Notes: a model not told the origin generated them from the sequence alone. DNA of 64,000 nt from an uncultured Burkholderiales bacterium (GCA_903830725.1 CAIKVH010000065.1:62001-126000), one strand, 5' to 3'. Shown: positions 19,513-29,761, counted from the stretch's first letter. Numbers and translations: made by a program.

Positions 19513-21669
19513 TTAATGAATACGCATTCCAGGCTTTGCGCCGTCCCAAGGGTGCAGGATATAAATGCCAGGCGTTGATTTCTCGTCCGCATGACTTGCG
19601 GCTAGCACCATACCCTCGCTCACGCCAAACTTCATTTTTCGTGGCGCTAAATTAGCGACCATGACGGTGAGCTTGCCCACCAAATCTTCGGGCTTATAAA
19701 CACTTGCAATACCACTAAAGACTTGACGAGTTCTGCCTTCTCCGACATCCAGCATGAGACGCAGTAACTTGGTGGAGCCCTCCACAGCTTCGCATGAAAC
19801 AATTTGAGCAATACGAAGATCTATTTTTGAGAAGTCTTCGATACCAATAGTCGGTGCGACAGGCTCTCCCCCCGGGGCATCAGCGCTGTGCGCAGGCTGA
19901 CTGCCCCCTTTGGCTTTGGGGGACTGAGGTTTAGAAGCGCTCCCTGGTGTAGTCTCCACGACTTCTGGGAGCTCAAACAACTTATCTAGCACTTTCTCAT
20001 CAACTCGTTGTATGAGATGTTTGTAATCGTTAATGACGTGTCCCGCTCCAAGTCGAGTGTTTGCATCTGCAAATACGAGGGGTGGACATTTGAGGAATGT
20101 TTCGACCTGTGCGCATAGAGCAGGCAATACCGGCTTCAAATAGATACTGAGATATCTGAACGCCTCAAGACATGTAGTGCACACTGCCTGTAGCTGCTCC
20201 TCAGCGCCTTCTTGCTTGGCCAACTCCCAGGGTTTGTTTTGATCTACGAACTCGTTGACCAGATCCGCGAGCGCCATGATGTCACGCAGCGCTTTGGCAA
20301 ATTCGCGCTCCTCATATAGTTTGCTAATCTCATGCGCTGCAGATTGAAGTTGAGACAGGAGTTGTTCGCCGTTTGAATTTACGGTGCCTAATTTTGCGCT
20401 GAATTGTTTGTGAATGAAGTTTGCTGCTCGCGAAGCAATATTGATGTATTTGCCGACCAAGTCTGAATTGACGCGAAGCATGAAATCTTGAGGATTAAAG
20501 TCAACGTCCTCAACACGGGCGCTTAGTTTTGCTGCTAAGTAATATCGCAACCACTCGGGGTTCATACCAAGTGCAAGATATTTAAGCGGATCGATACCCG
20601 TGCCGCGACTCTTACTCATTTTCTCGCCGCTTACCGTAATGAAACCGTGTACGAAGATACTAGAGGGCGTCTTTCTCCCACTGAAATGCAACATAGCGGG
20701 CCAAAATAGGGTGTGAAAGTAGGTGATATCTTTGCCGATGAAGTGATACTGTTCAACACCTGGGTCGCCAAGGAATGAATCAAATGAGACAACTCCTGGA
20801 ACATTATTTTTGGTGTTTTCCTGGTCCAAATAGTTCTTAAGGGAAGCCAAGTAACCAATAGGAGCATCGAGCCAGACATAAAAATATTTTCCTGGAGCGT
20901 TGGGTATTTCAATACCAAAATAAGGAGCGTCCCGGCTGATGTCCCAGTCTCCCAGGCCGCTCTTGCCGGACTCATCAGTTACAAACCATTCTTTGATTTT
21001 ATTGAGCACTTCGGGTTGCAAACGGCTGCGTCCTTCAGCGTTTAGTCCTTGCGTCCATTCCTGAAGAAAAGTGATGCACCGTGGGTCTGAGAGTTTGAAG
21101 AAATAGTGATCTGATTTTTTAAGAATCGGCTTAGACCCAGACAAGGCAGAGTAGGGGTTTTTTACCTCTGTTGGGCTGTAAACTGCGCCACAGGACTCGC
21201 AACTATCCCCGTATTGGTCTTTGGCCCCACACGATGGGCACTCTCCTTTGATGAATCGATCGGGTAAGAACATGCCCTTTTCTGGATCGAAGAACTGCTC
21301 GATTTCACGAACTTCAATCAATCCGGCGTCTTGGAGTTCGAGATAAATTTGCTTTGCAAGCGCATGGTTTTCCTCCCCGTCTGTGGAGTGCCAGTTGTCA
21401 AAGCTTATGTGAAATCCATCTAAATAAGGTTTTCTTCCGCTTGCAATATTGGCAACAAATGCCTGGGGTGTAATACCCGCCTTTTCAGCAGCAATCATGA
21501 TCGGTGCGCCGTGGGCGTCGTCTGCGCAAACGAAGTGAACCAAATTACCCTGCATTCTTTGAAAGCGCACCCAGATATCTGCTTGGATGTATTCCATGAT
21601 GTGCCCGATATGGAATTTTCCATTGGCATAGGGCAATGCTGTAGTTACAAATAGGCGACGCTTGGACAT
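19513..21669 (-). CDS. metG: Methionine-tRNA ligase
   Basis: Class I synthetase charging initiator and elongator tRNA(Met). 718 residues. HIGH is at 20-23, a zinc-binding knuckle follows (ECPSC...YGDSCESCG, about 144-163), and KMSKS lies near residue 345. A Pro/Ser/Gly-rich linker (about 570-605) leads to the C-terminal EMAP-like tRNA-binding and dimerisation domain (about 610-718). It diverges from apbC/mrp across a 136-base intergenic region, the usual betaproteobacterial metG/mrp pairing. Confidence 0.97.
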   Translation of the reverse strand: MSKRRLFVTTALPYANGKFHIGHIMEYIQADIWVRFQRMQGNLVHFVCADDAHGAPIMIAAEKAGITPQAFVANIASGRKPYLDGFHISFDNWHSTDGEENHALAKQIYLELQDAGLIEVREIEQFFDPEKGMFLPDRFIKGECPSCGAKDQYGDSCESCGAVYSPTEVKNPYSALSGSKPILKKSDHYFFKLSDPRCITFLQEWTQGLNAEGRSRLQPEVLNKIKEWFVTDESGKSGLGDWDISRDAPYFGIEIPNAPGKYFYVWLDAPIGYLASLKNYLDQENTKNNVPGVVSFDSFLGDPGVEQYHFIGKDITYFHTLFWPAMLHFSGRKTPSSIFVHGFITVSGEKMSKSRGTGIDPLKYLALGMNPEWLRYYLAAKLSARVEDVDFNPQDFMLRVNSDLVGKYINIASRAANFIHKQFSAKLGTVNSNGEQLLSQLQSAAHEISKLYEEREFAKALRDIMALADLVNEFVDQNKPWELAKQEGAEEQLQAVCTTCLEAFRYLSIYLKPVLPALCAQVETFLKCPPLVFADANTRLGAGHVINDYKHLIQRVDEKVLDKLFELPEVVETTPGSASKPQSPKAKGGSQPAHSADAPGGEPVAPTIGIEDFSKIDLRIAQIVSCEAVEGSTKLLRLMLDVGEGRTRQVFSGIASVYKPEDLVGKLTVMVANLAPRKMKFGVSEGMVLAASHADEKSTPGIYILHPWDGAKPGMRIH

Positions 21670-21805
21670 AACTCGACTTTCAATTAGGTGAGTGATTTTA
21701 TTCCCTAGTTTGGATCATTTTGATCTTTTAAAGCCTTTTACTCATGGAGGTCGGGCTATTTGGTTAGACTCTGAGAGTTTTAAAAGAATTTTGGAGAATT
21801 TTTCG

Positions 21806-22903
21806 ATGACATTGACACAAGAGCAGGTATTTGGCGCTTTAGGGCAAGTTCACGATCCTTATACGGGGCGTGACTTTTTAAGCTCTAAGTCAATTAAAAA
21901 CCTAGCCATAACTGCAAGTACTGTTGGCTTCGAACTCGAGCTGGGCTACCCAGCCAAGAGCATGTGGGGTTCATTAAAAGAGACCTTGACTCGTGCCATA
22001 CACCAATTGCCTGAGGCGGCGGGGATTCAGGTTCATATTGAATGTTCGACCCAGGTCGTTGCACACGCGGCCCAAGGAGGGGTTCAGTTGCTCCCCCAGG
22101 TAAAAAACATCATCGGTGTTGCCTCCGGTAAAGGGGGGGTGGGAAAGAGCACTACCGCTGCTAACTTGGCCCTTGCACTTCACTTAGAGGGGGCTCGGGT
22201 TGGTTTATTGGATGCGGATATTTACGGGCCTAGTCAACCGATGATGATGGGACTTACGGGCAGACCTGAGAGCGCAGACGGTAAAACCATGAACCCCTTG
22301 ATAGGTCACGGTGTGCAAGTGATGTCGATTGGTTTTTTGGTCAACCCTAATGAGGCAATGGTTTGGCGTGGACCCATGGCGACACAGGCGCTTGAGCAAC
22401 TGCTGCGGCAAACGAGCTGGGAATCTTTGGATTACTTGATCATTGATCTCCCCCCTGGTACGGGAGATATACAGCTCACACTCAGTCAACGAGTTCCAAT
22501 GACGGGGTCGGTGATCGTCACTACCCCTCAAGACATTGCGCTCATTGATGCCAAAAAGGGTGTCCGTATGTTTGAGAAAGTTGGAGTCCCGATCTTAGGC
22601 GTACTTGAGAACATGGCGGTTCATGTTTGCTCTAATTGCGGACATGCAGAGCACATCTTTGGCGAGGGAGGGGGACAGGCTATGGCTACTGAGCTAGGGG
22701 TTGATTATTTGGGCGCTTTGCCACTAGATATCAATATCCGCTTGCAAGCGGACATGGGACGACCCACAGTTGTTGCTGACCCAACGAGTCAAGTTGCGGA
22801 AATTTACAAAGACGTTGCTAGACGTGTAGCTGCTAAAGTTTCGGCAAAGGCCAAAGACTTTTCTTCTAAATTTCCAACCATCAAAATTTCAAAAGCAACT
22901 TAG
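21806..22903 (+). CDS. apbC: Iron-sulfur cluster carrier protein ApbC (Mrp/NBP35 P-loop ATPase)
   Basis: Cytosolic Fe-S cluster carrier. 365 residues from the ATG at 21806, which has GGAG upstream and gives the family start MTLTQEQVFGALGQVHDP; a longer frame from a GTG at 21692 is unlikely. An N-terminal DUF59/MIP18-like domain (about 1-85) is followed by the deviant Walker A GKGGVGKST (108-116) and a C275/C278 pair in CSNCGH that binds the cluster. It is divergent from metG and convergent with the ABC exporter gene (37-base gap). Confidence 0.95.
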   Translation: MTLTQEQVFGALGQVHDPYTGRDFLSSKSIKNLAITASTVGFELELGYPAKSMWGSLKETLTRAIHQLPEAAGIQVHIECSTQVVAHAAQGGVQLLPQVKNIIGVASGKGGVGKSTTAANLALALHLEGARVGLLDADIYGPSQPMMMGLTGRPESADGKTMNPLIGHGVQVMSIGFLVNPNEAMVWRGPMATQALEQLLRQTSWESLDYLIIDLPPGTGDIQLTLSQRVPMTGSVIVTTPQDIALIDAKKGVRMFEKVGVPILGVLENMAVHVCSNCGHAEHIFGEGGGQAMATELGVDYLGALPLDINIRLQADMGRPTVVADPTSQVAEIYKDVARRVAAKVSAKAKDFSSKFPTIKISKAT

Positions 22904-22940
22904 CTTACTCTAGTTGCTCTAACTAAAGAGAGGCACCGCC

Positions 22941-24797
22941 TTAAGCGGTGAACTCCTGCGAAGTTCGATTGACATTGAACTGCAACTTGGCGAGCCCCGC
23001 GTACAACCCCCCTCGCTCTAGCAGTTCTGTGTGAGTGCCTTGCTCGCTAAGACTTCCCTGATCAAACACCCAAATGCAGTCAGCTTGTTGCACGGTTGCG
23101 AGACGATGGGCAATGACGAAGGTTGTTCGGTTTTTCATCGCTCGGTTGAGAGCTTCTTGTACAACGCGCTCGCTATGAGCGTCTAGGGCGCTTGTAGCCT
23201 CATCCAATAGCAGCAGGGGAGGATTTTTTAGAATAGCTCTTGCAATTGCAATTCTTTGGCGTTGCCCTCCGCTCAGGCGCACACCTCTTTCGCCCAAGAA
23301 CGTATCGTAGCCGTTGGGTAAGGCTTGTATGAAGTCATCTGCAAAGGCGGCTTTTGCGGCTTCAATAACCTCCTCAAGTGTCGCATCAACGCGTCCATAT
23401 CTGATATTCTCCATGGCGGTGCCCGAGAAAATAATGGGTTCTTGAGGCACTAGTCCAATCCGGTTCCTAAGGGCATTAAGGCTGATTGCGTCTATTCGAG
23501 CTCCGTCCATCTCAATATGCCCCGATAAGGGGTCGTGAAAACGAAGTAACAAACTAAATAGTGTGCTTTTCCCAGCCCCACTGGGGCCCACAATGGCGAT
23601 AGTTTGACCAGATAGTGCAGTACCCGTTAAATCCTTTAGTGCCCACTGGTTGGGTCTTGATGGGTATTTGAAACTTAAATTTTCAATTCGAACGATCGAG
23701 CCATTTTGGGGCCAAGCAGGCTCTACGCTTGAGGGGTTGGAGTTGATGGAGCTCCTAGTCTCAAGCAACTCCATCAGTCGCTCAGTTGCGCCCGCGGCTC
23801 TGAGTAAGTCTCCGTAAACTTCGCCCAGCACGGCTGCTGAGCTGGCCAACAATATGACATAAACAATGGTTTGTCCTAGCTCGCCAGCGCTGAGAGTTCC
23901 GGCTTGCACTGCGAGTGTTCCCTCATAGAGTCCCCAAAGCAAAGCTGCGCTAGTGGCCATGATAATGAAGCCCACCAAGACTGCGCGCGCTTTGGTCCGA
24001 TTGACAGCAGTCAAGAACGCAAATTGCGTAGATTCTGTGAACCTTGCGGACTCTCGGGATTCGGCCGTGTAGCTTTGGACGACTGGAATTGCGTTAAGCA
24101 CCTCACTGGCTAAGGCGCTTGCGTCAGCAACACGGTCTTGGCTGGCGCGGGAGAGTCTGCGAACGCGTCTGCCCATTCGCATACTTGGCCAAACGACTAA
24201 GATTAAGAGACCCATCACTTGAAGCATGAGCAGGGGATTCATCCATATCAACATGATCAGGGCTCCAGACCCCATCACCAAGTTTCTAAGGCCCATCGAC
24301 AAAGAGGAGCCGACGACTGTTTGCACGAGGGTGGTGTCATTTGTGAGTCTAGAGAGGATCTCTCCCGATTGGGTGGTCTCAAAGAACTCTGCACTTTGTT
24401 TTAGAACGTGAGCGTAGACTGCGTTCCTGACATCCGCTGTGATGCGCTCACCAAGCCAGCTGACGGTGTAAAACCGCGCCGCAGAAAATATTGCCAATGC
24501 ACAGGCAACACCAAACAGCGCTAAAAAATGTTCAGCTAAGTGCAATCGCCCCTCTTGTTTTGCTAGTCCCTGATCGATGAGAATCTTTAAAGCCCAGGGA
24601 AACGCCAGCGTTGCCCCAGCAGCGAGGGCCAAGAAGACTGCGGCCAAGGCCATGACCCATTTGTATTGACTTAGAAAGGGCCAAAGTCTTTTAAGGGCGT
24701 TAGGACTCTTTGCCGCCAGACGTACAGGGTGTTGATCGTTGGCTAGGGCTTGCCCAGCGGGGGCAGACGCGGGTTTGTTTTGATCTTGGTTTGACAT
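22941..24797 (-). CDS. ABC transporter, MsbA-like exporter with fused membrane and ATPase domains
   Basis: A 618-residue half-transporter. Six membrane spans (about residues 50-335) precede a nucleotide-binding domain with Walker A GPSGAGKST (near 405), signature LSGGQRQRIAIARA (near 508) and Walker B LLLLDEATSALD (near 528). The family resembles lipid A/multidrug exporters such as MsbA; the substrate is undetermined. A hairpin CACCGC/GCGGTG (22934-22950) overlaps the stop codon. The gene is divergent from the Nudix gene with only 32 bases between the starts. Confidence 0.9.
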   Translation of the reverse strand: MSNQDQNKPASAPAGQALANDQHPVRLAAKSPNALKRLWPFLSQYKWVMALAAVFLALAAGATLAFPWALKILIDQGLAKQEGRLHLAEHFLALFGVACALAIFSAARFYTVSWLGERITADVRNAVYAHVLKQSAEFFETTQSGEILSRLTNDTTLVQTVVGSSLSMGLRNLVMGSGALIMLIWMNPLLMLQVMGLLILVVWPSMRMGRRVRRLSRASQDRVADASALASEVLNAIPVVQSYTAESRESARFTESTQFAFLTAVNRTKARAVLVGFIIMATSAALLWGLYEGTLAVQAGTLSAGELGQTIVYVILLASSAAVLGEVYGDLLRAAGATERLMELLETRSSINSNPSSVEPAWPQNGSIVRIENLSFKYPSRPNQWALKDLTGTALSGQTIAIVGPSGAGKSTLFSLLLRFHDPLSGHIEMDGARIDAISLNALRNRIGLVPQEPIIFSGTAMENIRYGRVDATLEEVIEAAKAAFADDFIQALPNGYDTFLGERGVRLSGGQRQRIAIARAILKNPPLLLLDEATSALDAHSERVVQEALNRAMKNRTTFVIAHRLATVQQADCIWVFDQGSLSEQGTHTELLERGGLYAGLAKLQFNVNRTSQEFTA

Positions 24798-24829
24798 AAG
24801 GTATTGATATTTGATGTCACAATGGCATC

Positions 24830-25711
24830 ATGGAAATCCAAAAAGATGTTATTACAACTGCACCCTTAGATTCAGCCACCCTTTTGATACTCAGGGATTC
24901 AAAGACTGAGCCTGGGGTTGAGGTTTTCATGATCAGACGGCATGTTAAATCCTCAGTACTGGGTGGAGTGTATGTGTTTCCTGGCGGGAAAGTAGACCCT
25001 AAAGACGCGAGCGATGATTTTTTAAGTCGGTTGGACTTGGGGGATCATATTCTCAAACAACGTTTAAGTGAGACTGAGCTATCAGGCACCCAAGCGGCCG
25101 CTATTTTTATTGCCGCAATAAGGGAAACATTTGAGGAGTGCGGGGTTTTATTTGCGCACTCTAAGCAGGACTCAACCCGTTTACCTCAGGAATTTGATCC
25201 ATCACAAGATCTTTTGAGTATTTTGGATCAACAGGGCATGTGTCTCAGCACCAAGGATTTGATTCCGTTTAGTCGCTGGATAACGCCTCAAATGTCCTCT
25301 GTAATGAATAAGCGGTTTGATACGCGCTTTTTTTTGGCCAAGCATCCTGATTTACAAGTTGCAAAACACGATAATCACGAGGCAAGTGATAGCGCTTGGA
25401 TGAGTCCTCGGACTGCGCTTGAAAAATACTGGGAAAAGGAGATTGAGATGGCTCCGCCTCAAATTATGAGCTTGGTTAATTTATCAAATTATCAAAGTGC
25501 AGATGAAGCCTTGATAGCAGCCAAGGCCAAGGCTCCTGCACTAATTCAACCAGAGCCTTTTGATGAGAACGGGGTTAGACATATTGCTTACCCCGGGCAT
25601 CCAAAGCATAGTGAGAGTGGGGTGGTTATGAGCGGGCCAAAGATGTTGAGATACGTGAATGATCGATTTGAACCTTTAGGTGGATTTGAAGCATTTTTTG
25701 AAAATAAATAA
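24830..25711 (+). CDS. Nudix hydrolase, NUDT7/NUDT19-like
   Basis: A 293-residue protein with a split Nudix box: VFPGGKVDPKD (about 51-61) and RETFEECGVLF (about 101-111), separated by an insertion of about 40 residues, as in NUDT7/NUDT19-type proteins that hydrolyse CoA-type substrates. The catalytic RExxEE glutamates are intact. Actual substrate unknown. It starts 32 bases from the divergent ABC exporter start and is followed by the Bug gene after 55 bases. Confidence 0.85.
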   Translation: MEIQKDVITTAPLDSATLLILRDSKTEPGVEVFMIRRHVKSSVLGGVYVFPGGKVDPKDASDDFLSRLDLGDHILKQRLSETELSGTQAAAIFIAAIRETFEECGVLFAHSKQDSTRLPQEFDPSQDLLSILDQQGMCLSTKDLIPFSRWITPQMSSVMNKRFDTRFFLAKHPDLQVAKHDNHEASDSAWMSPRTALEKYWEKEIEMAPPQIMSLVNLSNYQSADEALIAAKAKAPALIQPEPFDENGVRHIAYPGHPKHSESGVVMSGPKMLRYVNDRFEPLGGFEAFFENK

Positions 25712-25766
25712 GCTTTATTACGAGTAAATTCGAATGACTACGATTTAATAGAAAAGGATTGAGTAA

Positions 25767-26753
25767 ATGAAATTTATTTCTACAAAAACTCTGGCGACTT
25801 TTGTTTGTGCGATTTTCGGGATGAGCTTCAGCCTGGCGAGCATCGCAGCAGATATCTACCCGAACAAACCGATTCGTTTGGTCTGTCCTTTTCCGCCTGG
25901 TGGTGCAGTGGACATTGCCTCTCGGGCAATTGCGGTGGAATTGGCTAAGAATTTGGGTCAACCAGTAACGGTGGATAACCGCCCCGGGGCGGGGGGGAAC
26001 ATAGGGGGAGCAGAGGTTGCGCACGCGCCGCCCGACGGATACACCATCATGCTGACGACGAGCGGTATACAGGCGATTAATCCTGCGCTTTACTCCAAGA
26101 TGCCTTTTAGTCCGAGCAAGGACTTTGCGTTTATTGGAACAATTGTTTCTATGAACAATGTTTTGGTTGTTGGGGTAAATTCTAAAATCAAATCAGTACC
26201 TGAACTAATTGCAATGGCGAAGGCAGCGCCTGGAGAGTTAAATTTTGCTTCCAGTGGCAACGGAACCAGCATTCACATGTCTGGGGAGATGTTTAAGAAT
26301 CTTGCAAAAGTCGATCTTATCCATATTCCCTATAAAGGCAGTTCGCCCGCGTTAACCGATTTGATGGGCGGGCAGGTGATGATGATGTTTGATAATATTC
26401 CTGCATCTATGCCTTTTATTAAGTCCGGAAAGCTCAGAGCTATTGCTACAACGGGTGCAAAACGCGATCCATTCTTGCCAGATTTGCCAACCATGGCAGA
26501 GGCGGGTGTGCCAGGCTATGAGTCAGGGGTTTGGTTTGGTTTGGTGGCTCCAAATGGCACACCCAAGGAAATTATTGCGAAAATAAACACGGAAATGCTT
26601 AAAGGACTTAAGTCGCCAGATTTCGTGCGCAAAATGAATGAGTCTGGATATATTGTTAGCGGATCAACGCCCGAGCAAATGGTCGAGCTAGAGCGTGTAG
26701 AGGTGCCGCGTTGGGCGGCAATTGTGAAGGCATCTGGCGCCAAAGCTGATTAA
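25767..26753 (+). CDS. Tripartite tricarboxylate transporter substrate-binding protein (Bug/TctC family)
   Basis: Periplasmic solute-binding protein of 328 residues. A signal peptide of about 28 residues ends in SIAA, and the mature protein starts DIYPNKPIRLVCPFPPGG, the Bug signature. PADGYT-like PPDGYTIMLTTSG (about 89-101) and the IPYKGSSPALTDLMGGQV segment (about 190-207) are typical. The ligand is unknown. No TctA/TctB gene is adjacent; the only pair in the window is 20 kb downstream (46547-48569). AAGGA precedes the ATG. Confidence 0.93.
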   Translation: MKFISTKTLATFVCAIFGMSFSLASIAADIYPNKPIRLVCPFPPGGAVDIASRAIAVELAKNLGQPVTVDNRPGAGGNIGGAEVAHAPPDGYTIMLTTSGIQAINPALYSKMPFSPSKDFAFIGTIVSMNNVLVVGVNSKIKSVPELIAMAKAAPGELNFASSGNGTSIHMSGEMFKNLAKVDLIHIPYKGSSPALTDLMGGQVMMMFDNIPASMPFIKSGKLRAIATTGAKRDPFLPDLPTMAEAGVPGYESGVWFGLVAPNGTPKEIIAKINTEMLKGLKSPDFVRKMNESGYIVSGSTPEQMVELERVEVPRWAAIVKASGAKAD

Positions 26754-26848
26754 TCCGTTCAATCAGACCCGTTAAATGCACCCATGCCGTCGTTCAAAGC
26801 AAACCTACCTTAACTCCCTCCTTTGATTAACTTGCCTGTTTGCTTCGC

Positions 26849-27478
26849 GTGACTTTATTAAATCACTTGGAAATCAAAAACCTCTCTTTATCAAGAGGGG
26901 GGAGAGGTTTATTGCAAGGCGTTAACTTTACTTTAAATGCGGGGGAGTGGCTACATTTACAGGGCGACAACGGCATAGGTAAAACCAGTTTGCTGAGGGT
27001 TATTTGTTCACTTGCTCCCCTAGATCAGGGCGAGATACTTTGGCGTGGACATGACATTTACCAAGACCTTCCGCTTTATTTGAGAAACATTTTCTTTTTC
27101 GGTCATAAATTAGCCCTGAAAGAGGAACTAAGTCCATTGGAGAACTTGGCGATTGAATGCGCTTTGATGGATGTGCCCGCTTGCGATTTAGATTTAATGA
27201 GCGCTTTGGCTCATTTTGGACTCGAGGGTCGGGCTCATGTGCCTTTAGGCATCCTCTCTCAGGGGCAAAAACGCAGAGTTGCCTTGGCAAAGTTAAAGCT
27301 TTCGCGCGCGCCCTTGTGGGTCTTAGATGAACCCTTGGTTGCGCTGGATACAAATACGGTTGCTTTGTTCAGGCAATTATTGGAAGAGCATTTAAAGGCT
27401 GATGGATTGGTCATACTGACCAGCCATCAAAACATAGAATTAAATGGACGGGGTCGCACGCTCTTGCTCTCCTCATGA
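26849..27478 (+). CDS. ccmA: Cytochrome c maturation ABC transporter ATPase CcmA
   Basis: ATPase of the CcmABCD complex that releases haem-bound CcmE. About 209 residues. Walker A GDNGIGKTS is near 39-47, the signature is LSQGQKRRVALAK, and Walker B is LWVLDEPLVALD. The start is ambiguous: GTG at 26849 or TTG at 26840; neither has a clear ribosome site. It overlaps ccmB by 4 bases (ATGA), indicating translational coupling. First gene of an uninterrupted ccmABCDEFGHI cluster. Confidence 0.93.
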   Translation: MTLLNHLEIKNLSLSRGGRGLLQGVNFTLNAGEWLHLQGDNGIGKTSLLRVICSLAPLDQGEILWRGHDIYQDLPLYLRNIFFFGHKLALKEELSPLENLAIECALMDVPACDLDLMSALAHFGLEGRAHVPLGILSQGQKRRVALAKLKLSRAPLWVLDEPLVALDTNTVALFRQLLEEHLKADGLVILTSHQNIELNGRGRTLLLSS

Positions 27479-28140
27479 ATGCATTCATTGCTATTTTGCG
27501 GCGTGATTTGAGAGTCGCCATGCACCGCAAGATCGAGGTACTTAGCGGTCTGTTCTTCTACCTTGTAGTAGCAACCCTGTTCCCCTTAGCTATTGGATCG
27601 GATTTGGATATCCTTAGACGCATTGCGCCGGGGATTTTATGGGTTGGCGCACTCTTGTCTTCCATGCTGACTTTGGGAAGACTGTTTGAGGCTGATTGGC
27701 AGGACGGGAGCTTGGAGCAACTGGTTTTGACCCCACATAATTTATCCTTTTTGGTATTTGCGAAAATACTCTCTCACTGGGCACTGTGTGGGCTGCCACT
27801 GGTTGTTTTGGCTCCAGTACTCGGCTTGATGTTTGACCTGCCCACTGAATCTGTTTGGGTGTTGATGGGTACTCTTTTGTTGGGTACACCGGTGTTATCT
27901 TGTTTGGGGGCTATTGCTTCGGCCTTGACCCTTGGCCTCAGAGGTGGAGGGGTGTTGATTTCTTTATTGGTGTTGCCCCTCTTTGTACCAGTTTTGGTGT
28001 TTGGCACGGGTGCTGTGGAGTCGCTGAGCGCGGGTTTGGGGGCGCAGGCCTATTTCTCGGTTTTGACAGCGATGCTTATCCCGGCCTTATTTTTCAGCCC
28101 TTGGGCATGTGCCTCAGCGCTTAAGGTTGCTTTTGAGTAA
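27475..28140 (+). CDS. ccmB: Cytochrome c maturation membrane protein CcmB
   Basis: Membrane subunit of the CcmABCD complex, 221 residues, with six predicted spans. The opening FIAILRRDLRVAMHRKIEVLSGLFFY and the segment LEQLVLTPHNLSFLVFAKILSHW (about 82-104) are typical of CcmB. Its start overlaps ccmA by 4 bases; ccmC follows after 36 bases. Confidence 0.95.
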   Translation: MNAFIAILRRDLRVAMHRKIEVLSGLFFYLVVATLFPLAIGSDLDILRRIAPGILWVGALLSSMLTLGRLFEADWQDGSLEQLVLTPHNLSFLVFAKILSHWALCGLPLVVLAPVLGLMFDLPTESVWVLMGTLLLGTPVLSCLGAIASALTLGLRGGGVLISLLVLPLFVPVLVFGTGAVESLSAGLGAQAYFSVLTAMLIPALFFSPWACASALKVAFE

Positions 28141-28176
28141 TGAATGGGTAGTTGGTAAAACAATACGGATAATACG

Positions 28177-28923
28177 ATGATGGGTTTTTTCTTCAGATAC
28201 GCTGCCCCCCAAGCTTTTTACCGCTTGGCGGGCCAAATGCTTCCCTGGTTTTGGGGCTTAGCGTTAGCGTTGACTCTTGCGGGTCTTTGGGTTGGGCTTG
28301 GCGTTGCCCCCACTGATGCGCAGCAAGGGGAGGGCTACAGAATTATTTTTCTGCACGTTCCAGCCTCTTGGATGTCGATGGTGATTTTCATGGCGATGGC
28401 CTTTTGGAGTTTTTTGGGGCTGACTTTTAAAACTCGGTTGTCTGGGATGATGACTGCCGCTTTGGCTCCAACTGGAGCTATCTTTGCGTTTCTTTCGCTG
28501 TGGACTGGGGCCATGTGGGGCAAGCCCATGTGGGGCGCATGGTGGGTCTGGGATGCAAGACTCACCTCGGAGCTGATTTTGTTCTTCCTCTACCTGGGCT
28601 ACATTGCTTTAACCTCCGCCATAGATAACCCTACCAGGCGGGATAAGGCGGGTGCAATATTGGCGTTGGTTGGATCCATTAATGTTCCAATCATTTATTT
28701 TTCAGTCATTTGGTGGAACACACTGCACCAAGGTGCGTCCATCTCTATGACCAAAGCGCCTAGCATGGCGCATTTGATGCTCCTTGGGATGTTACTGATG
28801 GCACTTGCCTTTTGGATGTACTCAATCGCTGTTGCTTTGTACCGCGTACGCACACTGATCTTGGTGAGAGAGGGTGAGGCTAAATGGGTGCAGTCTTTGC
28901 CAGAGGTAATGGATTTACCTTGA
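28177..28923 (+). CDS. ccmC: Haem handling protein CcmC
   Basis: Presents haem to CcmE at the outer face of the inner membrane. 248 residues with six spans. The WWD domain WGAWWVWDARLTSELILF lies near residues 118-135, with flanking external histidines (IIFLHVPASWMSM near 53-65 and NTLHQGASI near 182) that act as axial ligands in the family. Positioned between ccmB and ccmD. Confidence 0.96.
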   Translation: MMGFFFRYAAPQAFYRLAGQMLPWFWGLALALTLAGLWVGLGVAPTDAQQGEGYRIIFLHVPASWMSMVIFMAMAFWSFLGLTFKTRLSGMMTAALAPTGAIFAFLSLWTGAMWGKPMWGAWWVWDARLTSELILFFLYLGYIALTSAIDNPTRRDKAGAILALVGSINVPIIYFSVIWWNTLHQGASISMTKAPSMAHLMLLGMLLMALAFWMYSIAVALYRVRTLILVREGEAKWVQSLPEVMDLP

Positions 28924-28956
28924 GTATGAAACAATCTAGGGATGTAAGGGGAAGCA

Positions 28957-29127
28957 ATGATTTGGAATAGTTGGAGTGAGTTCTTCGCGATGGGTGGTTA
29001 CGCAGGCTACGTGTGGAGTAGTGTGGTGGTTACTTTTGGGCTCATCGCCGTAGAGGTTTTTCAGATCACTCGATCTAGACGCGCATCGCTTTTGTGGGTT
29101 AAGTCCAATCAGATCACCTCTTTGTAA
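28957..29127 (+). CDS. ccmD: Haem exporter protein CcmD
   Basis: Small 56-residue membrane protein beginning MIWNSWSEFFAMGGYAGYVW, the characteristic CcmD start (FxMGGYxxYVW). One membrane span covers about residues 18-36, followed by a basic cytoplasmic tail starting ITRSRR. It lies in the expected slot 33 bases after ccmC and 98 bases before ccmE, with GGGGAAG upstream of the ATG. CcmD is needed to release holo-CcmE from CcmC. It is short enough to be missed by length-filtered gene finders. Confidence 0.9.
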   Translation: MIWNSWSEFFAMGGYAGYVWSSVVVTFGLIAVEVFQITRSRRASLLWVKSNQITSL

Positions 29128-29225
29128 TAGCAACGCTTTCCCTAGACTCTTTCATTCTGCTCTTTGCTTTATCACCTCATAACCTTAATTTTTCCTAACC
29201 TCTAGCCCCCACAACCTGCTTATCC

Positions 29226-29672
29226 ATGACCCCTAGACAAAAAAGATTTTGGTTTATAACCTGCGGTATTGCAGTCCTTTGTGTGGCAGCTGCTTTCGTA
29301 TTAAACGCATTTCAAAGCAACCTGGTTTTCTTTTTCACGCCCTCGCAGGTTGCAAAGGGTGAGGCGCCCAAGAATCGACTATTTAGAATAGGCGGAATGG
29401 TCAAAGAGGGTTCTCTGAAAAAGGGAAGCGATGAAATTGAGTTTGTAGTGACTGACTTTACAAGCGAGGTGAGCGTTCACTACACTGGCTTATTGCCCGA
29501 CCTCTTTAAGGAAGGTAAGGGCGTGGTTGCACAAGGTCGATTGAATGAACAAGGCTCATTTGGGGCGACCGAGGTGCTTGCCAAGCATGATGAGAACTAC
29601 ATGCCCCCTGAAGCTAAGGGCGCGATCGACAAAGCAGCGCTTGAGCGCGCTGCTAAAACGGTGAAGCCCTAG
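29226..29672 (+). CDS. ccmE: Periplasmic haem chaperone CcmE
   Basis: Membrane-anchored haem chaperone, 148 residues. One N-terminal span (about residues 8-28) is followed by a beta-barrel OB-fold domain. The covalent haem ligand is H121 in LAKHDENYMP with Y125 four residues later, the spacing of H130/Y134 in E. coli. It passes haem from CcmC to CcmF. ccmF starts 89 bases downstream. Confidence 0.95.
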   Translation: MTPRQKRFWFITCGIAVLCVAAAFVLNAFQSNLVFFFTPSQVAKGEAPKNRLFRIGGMVKEGSLKKGSDEIEFVVTDFTSEVSVHYTGLLPDLFKEGKGVVAQGRLNEQGSFGATEVLAKHDENYMPPEAKGAIDKAALERAAKTVKP

Positions 29673-29761
29673 ATGCCAGGCATCTAGCGATTGAGCTTGA
29701 ATGAATTTCATTGTCCATAAAATTTTTGTGACAAATTAACAAATTACTTAGAAGGCTGTAC

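Noticed and set aside
22934-22950. Hairpin CACCGC/GCGGTG between apbC and the ABC exporter gene as a terminator
   Set aside because: The stem is only 6 bp, overlaps the exporter stop codon and lacks a T tract on either strand, so a terminator call is not supported.
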